From positions 348,424-412,423 of the forward strand of contig NZ_JBGAFX010000005.1 in the NCBI RefSeq assembly GCF_044227025.1: DNA of 64,000 nucleotides. Reading direction: 5' to 3'. Below, piece after piece: positions 44,367 through 52,758 of this stretch. This stretch comes from Dokdonella_A sp044227025. Lineage in GTDB: Bacteria > Pseudomonadota > Gammaproteobacteria > Xanthomonadales > Rhodanobacteraceae. The translations under genes and the position numbers were made by a program. The number at the start of each line of letters is the position of its first letter. Within the stretch, counting starts at the first letter, position 1. The notes beneath the pieces were generated by a model. That model was not told the origin of the DNA. It saw only the letters and a list, made by a program, of their open reading frames with translations, and made no database searches.

Positions 44367-46310
44367 ATGTTGCCAAGGCGGTGGGTCGTTCTTCTCTGGA
44401 GCCTGGCGATCGCTTCGAGCGCGCTCTCCGGCGCGCCAGCGGCGGTGCAGGTTGCCGGCGGCGTGGCGGAGTTCGCGTTCAATCCCGACGCGCTGGTTTC
44501 GAGCGGGTTGCGCCTCGATGCACTCGAGCAGGCCCGGCAACCGGTGCAGGGCAAGGCGGGCGTGCGCTATGCGACGGCCGGATTCAATGCGCGGCCGGGC
44601 GATGGTCTCGACGTGGGCGTGCGCGACGGCGTGACGGTTGGCCTTGGCGGCGGCCGACTGCGATTCATCGGCGGTGTCGTGTTCGCGCATGCCGGCGGCA
44701 TCGTCGACCTGCGTGGTTTCGAACTCCGTGCAGATGAAGGCGCACCGATGGGCATCGAGGTCGCGGACGCGGCCGGCAAGGTGTGGCTCACGGCCGACCA
44801 CGCGCATCACGAGTTCAGCAAAGGCGTGCCGCCCGAATTCTCCATGCGGCAGATGGATCTGCGCTTGTCGCCGCAGTTCGCCGCAACGCTGGGCTTGCCG
44901 CGCCTGGCCGGACAGGTGATCGGCACGCTCGCGTTCCGCGCGTTCGCGCCCGCGGCCGCGGCCGATGCGATAGCGGGCGGGCAATGCGATGCGCCATGGC
45001 CGCGACCGGGGCTCGTGACCGACATCCAGCTCAGCTACTCCAACCTGAGCGGATTCTGGGATTCGATCTATGCGCCGCGCTGCGGCTTGCCTCCGCTGCC
45101 GGACGGAGGTGCGTGCACGGCCAGCAGCACGAATGGCAAGCTCGTGCTCGGAACCGATGCGAGCCTGCGTAATGTCGGGCAGACCGCCGTCGCGTGGTAC
45201 GGCCATTTCAGCGGCAATCATCCGCCGTACGGCAACGACCAGCATCCGGTCCTGATCTGGAACCTCTATCGCATGGATCGCGAGGGACGCATCCGGCAGA
45301 TTGGCGCGTCCGGCGTCAAACACGCGTTCTTCTCGATCAACGAGCATTGCCGATGCAAGTCCGGCAACGTGTTCTGGCCCGGCTGCGAGGACATCTACTC
45401 GTCGAGCAGCAACGACAATGGCAGCGGCAATGCGGAGCAGAACCTTGGCCCGCGTGCGGAAATCATTCCGTTCAAGGGAATCTGGGCGCGCTGCGGTTCG
45501 ATCTGGGACCACGACTGCGATGGCCGCATGGACGCCGGCAGCGGTGCACAGGACCTGTACCGCTACCGCCTTACCGTCGACGAGGCCGAACTGCTGCCGC
45601 CCCTCTCGACCGGTGCGCGCTACTTCTTCGAATACTGGTACGTCGTCCGCGACGACGTCGACATCTACAACACGATGGGACATCGCGAAATCCGCCTGGC
45701 GAAGCAAGGCGCCAACTGGCGCGTCGAACTCGTCGATGCGCAGGCGCCGCCGCACGATTTCTTTCTCGGACCGGTGATCAATCGCTGGATCGATCCCGTC
45801 GCGTCATCCGACACGGCACGCAACGCTGAACTGTCGACGTCGCTTGGGCGCGCACGTGTCGCGGTGAAGGTGACCGCGCTCGGTGGTGGCCGCTGGCGCT
45901 ACGAGTACGCGCTGATGAACTTCGACTATGCAGAGGTACGCGTGGATCCCGCGCACGCGAGCGAGCCCGACGTGAAGTTGCTCGACCATCGCGGCTTCGG
46001 CCGTTTCGTGGTGCCGTTGCCCCGCGGCGTGGTCGCCACGTCGCTGCGCTTCGACGATGCGGATGGCGACGCGGGCAACGACTGGACGGCAAAGGCCAGC
46101 GGCGATGCGCTAAGCTGGACGGCGCCCGATCCAGCCAATACCCTCGGCTGGGGAATGCTCCATCACTTCGAATTCGTCGCGAATGGGCCGCCGACTGCGC
46201 GCCGCGTGCAGATGGACGGAGCGGCAACAACGGCCGGGAAGGCGCCATCGTATACGCTTGACCTCATCGGACCGGCAGCGCCGCACCGAGCCACTCCACG
46301 ACATCGCTAA
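44367..46310 (+). CDS. Family A secreted protein A1 (unknown function), first of three paralogues
   Basis: 647 residues. Signal peptide MLPRRWVVLLWSLAIASSAL, then a body shared with the genes at 48431 and 50649. Shared elements: GVRDGVTVGLGGGRLRF (their GG-YVL-LRDGSTIDLRD region), FSGNHPPYGNDQHPVLIWNL at about residue 281, SGVKHAFFSIN, DIYSSSSNDN, LGPRAEIIP, CGSIWDHDCDGR (a calcium-loop-like D-x-D-x-DG), YWYVVRDDVDIYNTM and WRYEYALMNFDYA. It is the most divergent of the three. It ends 3 bases before the first cytochrome gene, so the pair is cotranscribed. No enzyme family recognised. The start at 44367 begins the signal peptide. Confidence 0.8.
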   Translation: MLPRRWVVLLWSLAIASSALSGAPAAVQVAGGVAEFAFNPDALVSSGLRLDALEQARQPVQGKAGVRYATAGFNARPGDGLDVGVRDGVTVGLGGGRLRFIGGVVFAHAGGIVDLRGFELRADEGAPMGIEVADAAGKVWLTADHAHHEFSKGVPPEFSMRQMDLRLSPQFAATLGLPRLAGQVIGTLAFRAFAPAAAADAIAGGQCDAPWPRPGLVTDIQLSYSNLSGFWDSIYAPRCGLPPLPDGGACTASSTNGKLVLGTDASLRNVGQTAVAWYGHFSGNHPPYGNDQHPVLIWNLYRMDREGRIRQIGASGVKHAFFSINEHCRCKSGNVFWPGCEDIYSSSSNDNGSGNAEQNLGPRAEIIPFKGIWARCGSIWDHDCDGRMDAGSGAQDLYRYRLTVDEAELLPPLSTGARYFFEYWYVVRDDVDIYNTMGHREIRLAKQGANWRVELVDAQAPPHDFFLGPVINRWIDPVASSDTARNAELSTSLGRARVAVKVTALGGGRWRYEYALMNFDYAEVRVDPAHASEPDVKLLDHRGFGRFVVPLPRGVVATSLRFDDADGDAGNDWTAKASGDALSWTAPDPANTLGWGMLHHFEFVANGPPTARRVQMDGAATTAGKAPSYTLDLIGPAAPHRATPRHR

Positions 46311-46313
46311 GCC

Positions 46314-48251
46314 ATGCGCAAACTGCACTTCCTCTGGTCGACCGTTGCGATCCTTCTCCTGTCCGGCACGCTCGTCCGCGACGCGCGAGCCGCCGATGAT
46401 GCGTGGTTGAAACTTGCCCAGCGCCTGTCGCCGGGCGGCGCAGCGGCGGTCGACTTCACGCCGCACGGTACCCAGCCTGGCTTGTTCAGCGACCTGATTT
46501 TTGCCGACAACTGCAGCGGCTGCCATGGGGGCAGCAGCCCTGCGCAAACCACCTTTCGACCTTACCCGACCTGGGCGGGTTCGATGATGGCGAACGCGAC
46601 GCGCGACCCGCTGTTCTGGGCCGCGCTCGACATCGCGAACCATGACGTGCCCGGCTCCGGCGACTTTTGCCTGCGCTGCCACACGTCGCGCGGCTGGTAT
46701 GGCGGGCACGTGGTGAAAGTCGGGTTCGGCAATCCCGACAACGACGTCGCGCAGGGCAGTGCCGGTTGCCTGCTGTCCGGCACCTACGACTCGGCCGATG
46801 ACCTCGACTCGGACTTCGGTGGCCTGAACTGCCATTTCTGCCATCGCCTGATGCCGCAGGGACCGAACAGCGAGCCCGGTTATCTCGAGAACGGCAATGC
46901 CTGGATCGACGATGCGGCGTGCGCAAATTCCGGCGATTTCGAACCATGTCGACGCGGGCCGTACGACTACACCTCCGGTGGCAATGCCCCGCCACACGCC
47001 TGGGAACATTCCCCCTATCACACGCAGAGCGAGATCTGCGGCGTCTGCCACAACGTCAGCTCGCCCGACACGGTCAGCGGTCCACTGAAGACGCTCAAGC
47101 TTGCGAATGGCAACGATACCGGTCTCGCGTTCCCGATCGAGCGCACGTTTGCGGAGTGGCAGCAGAGCCAGTATGCGCAAGCGCCGCAGCAGACCTGCCA
47201 GGCCTGCCACATGCCGGACAGCATGGACCCGAACGCCAGCGCCTGTGCGGGCGGGTCGAACCGGACCGGCAATCTTCCCGTGCACGCCTTCGCCGGCGGC
47301 AATACCTGGGTGCCCGGGATCATCAAGGGCCAATACGCCGCCGGCATCGTCGCGAACGGCGGACCGAACCGCACGGCGTCGTACGACCAGACGATCGCGT
47401 GGGCGCGCAACTTGTTGACGAATGCGGCCGCCGTCGCAACGACGATCCCGGCGTACACGCCCCCCGTCGGTGCCACCCCCGGATCGATGGCGGTTCGCGT
47501 CAAGGTCACCAACCTGAGCGGACACAAGTTGCCCAGTGGTTACAGCGAAGGCAGGCGCATGTGGGTGAACCTGCAGGTGCGCGATGCGAACGGTGGGCTG
47601 GTGTTCGAGAGCGGCGCCTACGATCGAGCGAGCGCGACGTTGGCGATCGACCCGCAGGCGCGCGTCTACGAAGTGTTGCAGGGCATCTTCAACCACAACG
47701 GGACCGGCGGCTGCGATGTCGAGGACGGCGCCGGCAAGGCGATGTTCCATTTCGTGCTGAACGATTGCATCGCGAAGGACAACCGCATTCCGCCGCTCGG
47801 ATTCCAGCCAGCCACCGTCGCTGATCCGAACGGCTACACGTTGAGGCCGGTCGCGGCGACCTACCCGGAGACCTCGCCGGGGTCGGGCATCCTGGTCAAC
47901 TACGACACGATCGACTACGCACTGCCGGTTCCCGCGGGTGCAACCGGTCCGTTCACGGCGACGGCGCGGCTGTACTACCAGACCTCCAGTCGCGAGTACA
48001 TCGAGTTCCTGCGCGACGAGGCGGCGGCGAACGCGACGCCCGCTGAGAACACGATGTGCGCGGCAGGCCCCGGACGGCCGTTCACGGTCGGGCCGCAGGC
48101 GAGCACGCGCGGGCAGTACATGTACGACCTCTGGAGCGGCGCGCTCGGAGGCACCCGGATATTCGCCGACGCCTTCGATGGGGCCACCGTCTCGTTTTAT
48201 GGCAAATCGCCGCCTGAACTGATGCAGGTCGGCGCGGCAACCACGCCTTGA
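46314..48251 (+). CDS. Five-heme secreted cytochrome c, C1
   Basis: 645 residues. Signal peptide MRKLHFLWSTVAILLLSGTL, cleavage near DARAAD. Five CXXCH heme-binding motifs: CSGCH 67-71, CLRCH 119-123, CHFCH 173-177, CGVCH 242-246, CQACH 295-299. The second half is a beta-sandwich-like domain with TNLSGHKLPSGYSEGRRMWV and CIAKDNRIPPLGF, a pattern I recall from other multiheme cytochromes. Near the C-terminus is GGTRIFADAFDGATVSF, the IFA-x-x-F[ED] motif, then YGKSPPELM. Homologous throughout to the gene at 52759. Probably periplasmic or extracellular electron carrier serving family A; inference. Confidence 0.88.
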   Translation: MRKLHFLWSTVAILLLSGTLVRDARAADDAWLKLAQRLSPGGAAAVDFTPHGTQPGLFSDLIFADNCSGCHGGSSPAQTTFRPYPTWAGSMMANATRDPLFWAALDIANHDVPGSGDFCLRCHTSRGWYGGHVVKVGFGNPDNDVAQGSAGCLLSGTYDSADDLDSDFGGLNCHFCHRLMPQGPNSEPGYLENGNAWIDDAACANSGDFEPCRRGPYDYTSGGNAPPHAWEHSPYHTQSEICGVCHNVSSPDTVSGPLKTLKLANGNDTGLAFPIERTFAEWQQSQYAQAPQQTCQACHMPDSMDPNASACAGGSNRTGNLPVHAFAGGNTWVPGIIKGQYAAGIVANGGPNRTASYDQTIAWARNLLTNAAAVATTIPAYTPPVGATPGSMAVRVKVTNLSGHKLPSGYSEGRRMWVNLQVRDANGGLVFESGAYDRASATLAIDPQARVYEVLQGIFNHNGTGGCDVEDGAGKAMFHFVLNDCIAKDNRIPPLGFQPATVADPNGYTLRPVAATYPETSPGSGILVNYDTIDYALPVPAGATGPFTATARLYYQTSSREYIEFLRDEAAANATPAENTMCAAGPGRPFTVGPQASTRGQYMYDLWSGALGGTRIFADAFDGATVSFYGKSPPELMQVGAATTP

Positions 48252-48384
48252 GCGCCCACGGCGTGCTGCTGCGCCGCAAAAACATGGACGGACCCGGGGT
48301 GATACATTTGCCAATTGCGCCTCGGACGCCAGGGCCGGCGAACGTTCGAATGGACGCGCATCGCCGACCGCTGACTGGCCACGA

Positions 48385-48402
48385 CGTTCCATTCGCGGAA
48401 CG
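48385..48402 (+). promoter_or_regulatory. Palindrome CGTTCC-N6-GGAACG upstream of A2
   Basis: Six-base arms CGTTCC/GGAACG around ATTCGC, 28 bases before the A2 start. Preserved at 50602-50619 in front of A3 within an otherwise partly diverged duplicated leader (48300-48430 and 50517-50648). Could be an operator or an RNA hairpin. Confidence 0.4.
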
Positions 48403-48430
48403 CCGAACCGACAACCTTGGGGTGAATTCG

Positions 48431-50410
48431 ATGAAGCGACTGATGTTGTGCATGGGCGTTGCGCTCGCGTGCGCGGCGAGTGCGAGTGCGGGGATCACGG
48501 ATCGCGCGTCGGCAACCTCGACCAAGGGCACGCAGTCCTGGTCCGCCTGGGGCGGGTCGATGGGCGTGCGCTGGAATGTCGACCTGATGCAGAACCTTGG
48601 CATCAGCATCCAGTCGCGTACCGGGCAGTTGCGCCAGACCGACCTGCGTGCACACGAGTGGTTCGCATTGCGCGAAGCCGGCGGCCTCGATTTCAGCGTG
48701 CGCAACGCGGCGCTGCAGAAATTCAACGGTGGTTCGCTTCGCATGAGTGGCGGCTACGTGCTGGGCCTGCGCGACGGCAGCACGATCGACCTGCGCGACG
48801 CGACGCTGCGCGTGCGCGCCGGCAACCCGAACATCCTCGACCTCGTTTCCAGCGACGGCAAGGTGTGGTTCTTCACCGATCGCATCATGTTCGAACTGGC
48901 CGACAGCAACCGCACGCTCGCCGTGCGTGCGGCGGACCTGCGCATCATGCCCGCGCTCGCGAGCCGGATCGGCGCCCCCGAAGCCGATGGCTGGGAGCTC
49001 GGCGATTTCGCGATGAACACCGAAGTCAACATCGAGGGCGGCGGCATCGAGCCGGAGCGCTCCTGCTCCACCTATCCGTGGCCCGGTGCCTCGGTTCCCG
49101 GCGTCGCTGGTGCGACATACCAGGCCGACCTCTTCATGCAGAATTTCTCGACGCAGTCCGTTGGCTGCCAGAGCTGCGGCGGTGCGGCGGGCAGCGGCAC
49201 CGCCGCGTTCGCACCGTCGTCCACGTTGCGCAACAACGTCAACGATGGCACGCACCAGTCGACCATCCCCGGCGATCCGCTCGGCACGAGCAACGCGCTG
49301 TATACCGCCGACGTCGCGTGGTTCACCAAGTTCAGCGGCAACAGCCCGCCGTACAACAACGACCAGCACCCGTACCTGATCTGGAACCTGTATCGCGTCA
49401 ACGCTAACGGCGGCATTTCGCAGATCGGTCGTTCGGGCGTGAAACACGCATTCCTGACCATCAATTCCGGTTGCATCAGCACCTGCGGGTTTGCCGGCCA
49501 TGCCCTCGGCCTCGGCTGCGGCGACACCTACGGCACCGGCAACAACGACAGCCCGAGCGACATGGGGCCGCGTTCGGAAATCATCCCGGCAACGGGCCAA
49601 TGGGGACGTTGCGGGTCGATCTTCGACGCCAATTGCGACGGCAACGAAGGCTCCAACGGCAACACGGCATGGTCGCAGCGCATGAAGGTGCCCGAGCAGA
49701 AGCTCGCGCACACCAGCGGCGACGGCATCAGCTTCCTGTTCGAGTCGTGGTACATCGCGCGCGACGACATCAACATCTACAACTCGATGGCGACCGAATC
49801 GGTGAACCCGCAGTTCTCCGGCTCGCAGTGGTCGCTCAGTAGCGCATCGAACTATCGCCTGAGCGGCGCGATCGACCGCTGGGTCGATCCGGTGACTCCC
49901 GGCGCGAACGCGATGAACACCGAGCTGGCCGCGCCGGAAGGCCATGCCAAGGTCGCGGTCAAGGTGACCGACCTCGGCAACGGCAAGTGGCGCTACAACT
50001 ACGCGGTGATGAACTTCGACTTCGCGCGCGCGGAGACGCAAGGGGCGGAACCGAACCTGCGCGTGCTCAGCAACAAGGGCTTCGACAGCTTCGGCGTGCC
50101 CGTGGCCGCGGGGGTTTCGATCCTGTCGCCGGCGTCGGACCTGGGCGGCACCGCGTTGAATGGCAACTGGCGATCCAGCATCGCAGGCGGCCAGCTGACG
50201 TGGAGCAACAGCAGCAGCAACGGCGGCATCGGCAGCCCCGGTTCGCCACCGGTCGTTCTGCCGACGCTGGACTGGGGCACGCTGTATTCGTTCTCGTTCA
50301 TCAGCAACCGCGCGCCTGTAGCGGGCAACGCGACGTTGCATGTCGCGCTGGCGGGAACGCCTGCGACGTACGACGTCGCGACGCTGGTGCCAAGCGGCGC
50401 CACGCGTTGA
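48431..50410 (+). CDS. Family A secreted protein A2 (unknown function)
   Basis: 659 residues. Signal peptide MKRLMLCMGVALACAASASA. The mature part has about 200 residues of beta-rich sequence (GGSLRMSGGYVLGLRDGSTI), a CXXC-like pair (VGCQSCGG), FSGNSPPYNNDQHPYLIWNL at about 301, SGVKHAF at 335-341, HALGLGCGDTYGTGNNDSPS, MGPRSEIIP at 378, GRCGSIFDANCDGNEG at about 395, ESWYIARDDINIYNSMATES and RYNYAVMNFDFARAE. The last 230 residues are almost identical to A3 apart from a 7-residue insertion (NGGIGSP). No catalytic family recognised. It lies 179 bases after cytochrome C1. Confidence 0.82.
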   Translation: MKRLMLCMGVALACAASASAGITDRASATSTKGTQSWSAWGGSMGVRWNVDLMQNLGISIQSRTGQLRQTDLRAHEWFALREAGGLDFSVRNAALQKFNGGSLRMSGGYVLGLRDGSTIDLRDATLRVRAGNPNILDLVSSDGKVWFFTDRIMFELADSNRTLAVRAADLRIMPALASRIGAPEADGWELGDFAMNTEVNIEGGGIEPERSCSTYPWPGASVPGVAGATYQADLFMQNFSTQSVGCQSCGGAAGSGTAAFAPSSTLRNNVNDGTHQSTIPGDPLGTSNALYTADVAWFTKFSGNSPPYNNDQHPYLIWNLYRVNANGGISQIGRSGVKHAFLTINSGCISTCGFAGHALGLGCGDTYGTGNNDSPSDMGPRSEIIPATGQWGRCGSIFDANCDGNEGSNGNTAWSQRMKVPEQKLAHTSGDGISFLFESWYIARDDINIYNSMATESVNPQFSGSQWSLSSASNYRLSGAIDRWVDPVTPGANAMNTELAAPEGHAKVAVKVTDLGNGKWRYNYAVMNFDFARAETQGAEPNLRVLSNKGFDSFGVPVAAGVSILSPASDLGGTALNGNWRSSIAGGQLTWSNSSSNGGIGSPGSPPVVLPTLDWGTLYSFSFISNRAPVAGNATLHVALAGTPATYDVATLVPSGATR

Positions 50411-50601
50411 TCCGATGGCGCCCGACCGTTTCGGACGGCCGGGCGCACGTCCTCGTGCGCCTGGCCGTCTGCACTGAGGCTGCGGCGCAAGGAATGACCA
50501 GGCCGGTGGGTAGTGCTACATTTGCGAATTGCGCCTCGGACGCCAGGGTCGGCGAGCGTTCAACTGAACGGTATGTCGCCGACCGCATTGACTTGCAACG
50601 G

Positions 50602-50619
50602 CGTTCCATTCGCGGAACG
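50602..50619 (+). promoter_or_regulatory. Palindrome CGTTCC-N6-GGAACG upstream of A3
   Basis: Identical to the palindrome at 48385-48402, 29 bases before the A3 start, inside a duplicated leader. Confidence 0.4.
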
Positions 50620-50648
50620 CCGAACCGATGACAACTTGGGGTACATCG

Positions 50649-52610
50649 ATGAAGCGATTGATGTTGTGCATGGGCGTCGCGCTTGCGTGCGTGGCGAATG
50701 CGAGCGCGGGTATCACGGATCGCGCGCCGGCAACCACGACGAAAGGCACGCAATCCTGGTCCGCCTGGGGTGGCTCGATGGGCGTACGCTGGAATGCCGA
50801 CCTGATGCAGAACCTCGGCATCCGGGTCGATACGCGCGCCGGCCAGATGCGCAAGAGCGATCGCGACGGGCATGAGTGGTTCCCGCTGCGCGAAGCGGGC
50901 GGCCTCGAGTTCAGCGTGCGTGACGCCGCCCTGCAGAAGTTCGTCGGTGGTTCGCTGCGCATGAGCGGCGGTTACGTGCTGCGCCTTGCGGATGGCGGAA
51001 CGATCGACCTGCGCGATGCGACGCTGCGGGTCAATGCGAACAATCCGCTCGTGCTCGACCTGGTTTCCACTGATGGCAAGGTGTGGTTCTACACCGATCG
51101 CATCATGTTCGAGCTGGTGGACAATAATCGCACGCTGAAGGTCCACACGGCGGATCTTCGCGTGACGCCGGAACTCGCGCAGCGCATGCATGCGCCCGAG
51201 TCGGAAGGCTGGGGCCTGGGCGATTTCGCGATGGACACCGAAGTGAACATCTCGGGAAGCGGTGCACAGCCGGACCGCGTGTGCACGACCTATCCGTGGC
51301 CCGGCGTGGCCGTGCCCGGTGTCGCGGGTGCGACGTACCAGGCCGACCTGTTCATGCAGAACATCTCGATCCAGCCGGTCGGTTGCCAGACCTGCACCGG
51401 CGCGGCGGGCACGGGCACGGCGGCGTTCGCTCCCTCATCGACGTTGCGCAACAACGTCAACGATGGCGTCAAGGTCGCGACCATCGGCGGCGACCCGCTC
51501 GGCACCAGCGACGCGCTGTACACCGCCGACGTCGCCTGGTTCACCAAGTTCAGCGGCAACAATCCGCCCTACAACAACGACCAGCATCCGTTCCTGATCT
51601 GGAACCTGTACCGCGTCAATGCGAACGGCGGTATCTCGCAGGTCGGCCGTTCCGGCGTGAAACACGCGTTTGTCTCGACCAACCAGGGTTGCACGAGCAC
51701 CTGTGGCGTCTACGGCGGACATGCGCTCGGCCTCGGTTGCAGCGACACCTACTCGAGCGGCAACAACGACAGCCCGAGCGCGATGGGGCCGCGCAGCGAG
51801 ATCATCCCGGCCAAGGGGCAGTGGGGGCGCTGCGGTTCCATCTACGATACCAATTGCGACGGTGTCGCGAATTCGAGCGGCAACGATTCGTGGACCCAGC
51901 GCATGAAGGTGCCGGAGCAGAAGCTTGCCCACACCAGTGGCGACGGCATCAGCTTCCTGTTCGAGTCGTGGTACATCGTGCGCGACGACATCAACATCTA
52001 CAACTCGATGGCGACCGAATCGGTGAACCCGCAGTTCTCCGGCTCGCAGTGGTCGCTCAGTGGCGCATCGAACTATCGCCTCAGCGGCGCGATCGACCGC
52101 TGGGTCGATCCGGTGACTCCCGGCGCGAACGCGATGAACACCGAGCTGGCCGCGCCGGAGGGCCACGCCAAGGTCGCGGTCAAGGTGACCGACCTCGGCA
52201 ACGGCAAGTGGCGCTACAACTACGCGGTGATGAACTTCGACTTCGCGCGCGCGGAGACGCAAGGGGCGGAACCGAACCTGCGCGTGCTCAGCAACAAGGG
52301 CTTCGACAGCTTCGGCGTGCCCGTGGCCGCGGGTGTTTCGATCCTGTCGCCGGCGTCGGACCTGGGCGGCACCGCGTTGAATGGCAACTGGCGATCCAGC
52401 ATCGCAGGCGGCCAGCTGACGTGGAGCAACAGCAGCAGCGGTTCGCCACCGGTCGTTCTGCCGACGCTGGACTGGGGCACGCTGTATTCGTTCTCGTTCA
52501 TCAGCAACCGCGCGCCTGTAGCGGGCAACGCGACGTTGCATGTCGCGCTGGCGGGAACGCCTGCGACGTACGACGTCGCAACGCTGGTGCCAAGCGGCGC
52601 CACGCGTTGA
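50649..52610 (+). CDS. Family A secreted protein A3 (unknown function)
   Basis: 653 residues, tandem paralogue of A2. Signal peptide MKRLMLCMGVALACVANASA. Same landmarks: VGCQTCTG, FSGNNPPYNNDQHPFLIWNL, SGVKHAFVSTNQGC, GLGCSDTYSSGNNDSPS, MGPRSEIIPAKGQWG, CGSIYDTNCDGVANSSG, ESWYIVRDDINIYNSM. From about 51940 to the stop the DNA matches A2 with only about seven substitutions and one 21-base deletion, whereas the 5' half has diverged far more. The frame runs on to cytochrome C2 after 148 bases. Confidence 0.82.
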   Translation: MKRLMLCMGVALACVANASAGITDRAPATTTKGTQSWSAWGGSMGVRWNADLMQNLGIRVDTRAGQMRKSDRDGHEWFPLREAGGLEFSVRDAALQKFVGGSLRMSGGYVLRLADGGTIDLRDATLRVNANNPLVLDLVSTDGKVWFYTDRIMFELVDNNRTLKVHTADLRVTPELAQRMHAPESEGWGLGDFAMDTEVNISGSGAQPDRVCTTYPWPGVAVPGVAGATYQADLFMQNISIQPVGCQTCTGAAGTGTAAFAPSSTLRNNVNDGVKVATIGGDPLGTSDALYTADVAWFTKFSGNNPPYNNDQHPFLIWNLYRVNANGGISQVGRSGVKHAFVSTNQGCTSTCGVYGGHALGLGCSDTYSSGNNDSPSAMGPRSEIIPAKGQWGRCGSIYDTNCDGVANSSGNDSWTQRMKVPEQKLAHTSGDGISFLFESWYIVRDDINIYNSMATESVNPQFSGSQWSLSGASNYRLSGAIDRWVDPVTPGANAMNTELAAPEGHAKVAVKVTDLGNGKWRYNYAVMNFDFARAETQGAEPNLRVLSNKGFDSFGVPVAAGVSILSPASDLGGTALNGNWRSSIAGGQLTWSNSSSGSPPVVLPTLDWGTLYSFSFISNRAPVAGNATLHVALAGTPATYDVATLVPSGATR

Positions 52611-52758
52611 TCCGATGGGGCCCGGCCGCCGCGCGCGGTCGGGTCTCCACGCTCGCTGATGTGGGCTCCATGCGTGCGGCAGGCTCAACGAGCCTGCCCG
52701 GGTGCGACGCCCAGTCCTGGGGCGCATCCATTCTGGGTGATGCGGGGATCCTCCGAAG

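Noticed and set aside
46110..48392. 760-codon minus-strand frame opposite cytochrome C1
   Set aside because: Antisense shadow; the plus strand encodes five CXXCH motifs in frame with a signal peptide.
48431..52610. Family A considered as lysyl-oxidase or rubber-oxygenase (RoxA/LatA) relatives because of cytochrome context
   Set aside because: No copper-talon His motif of lysyl oxidase and no CXXCH or latex-clearing motif in A1-A3; similarity was only impressionistic.
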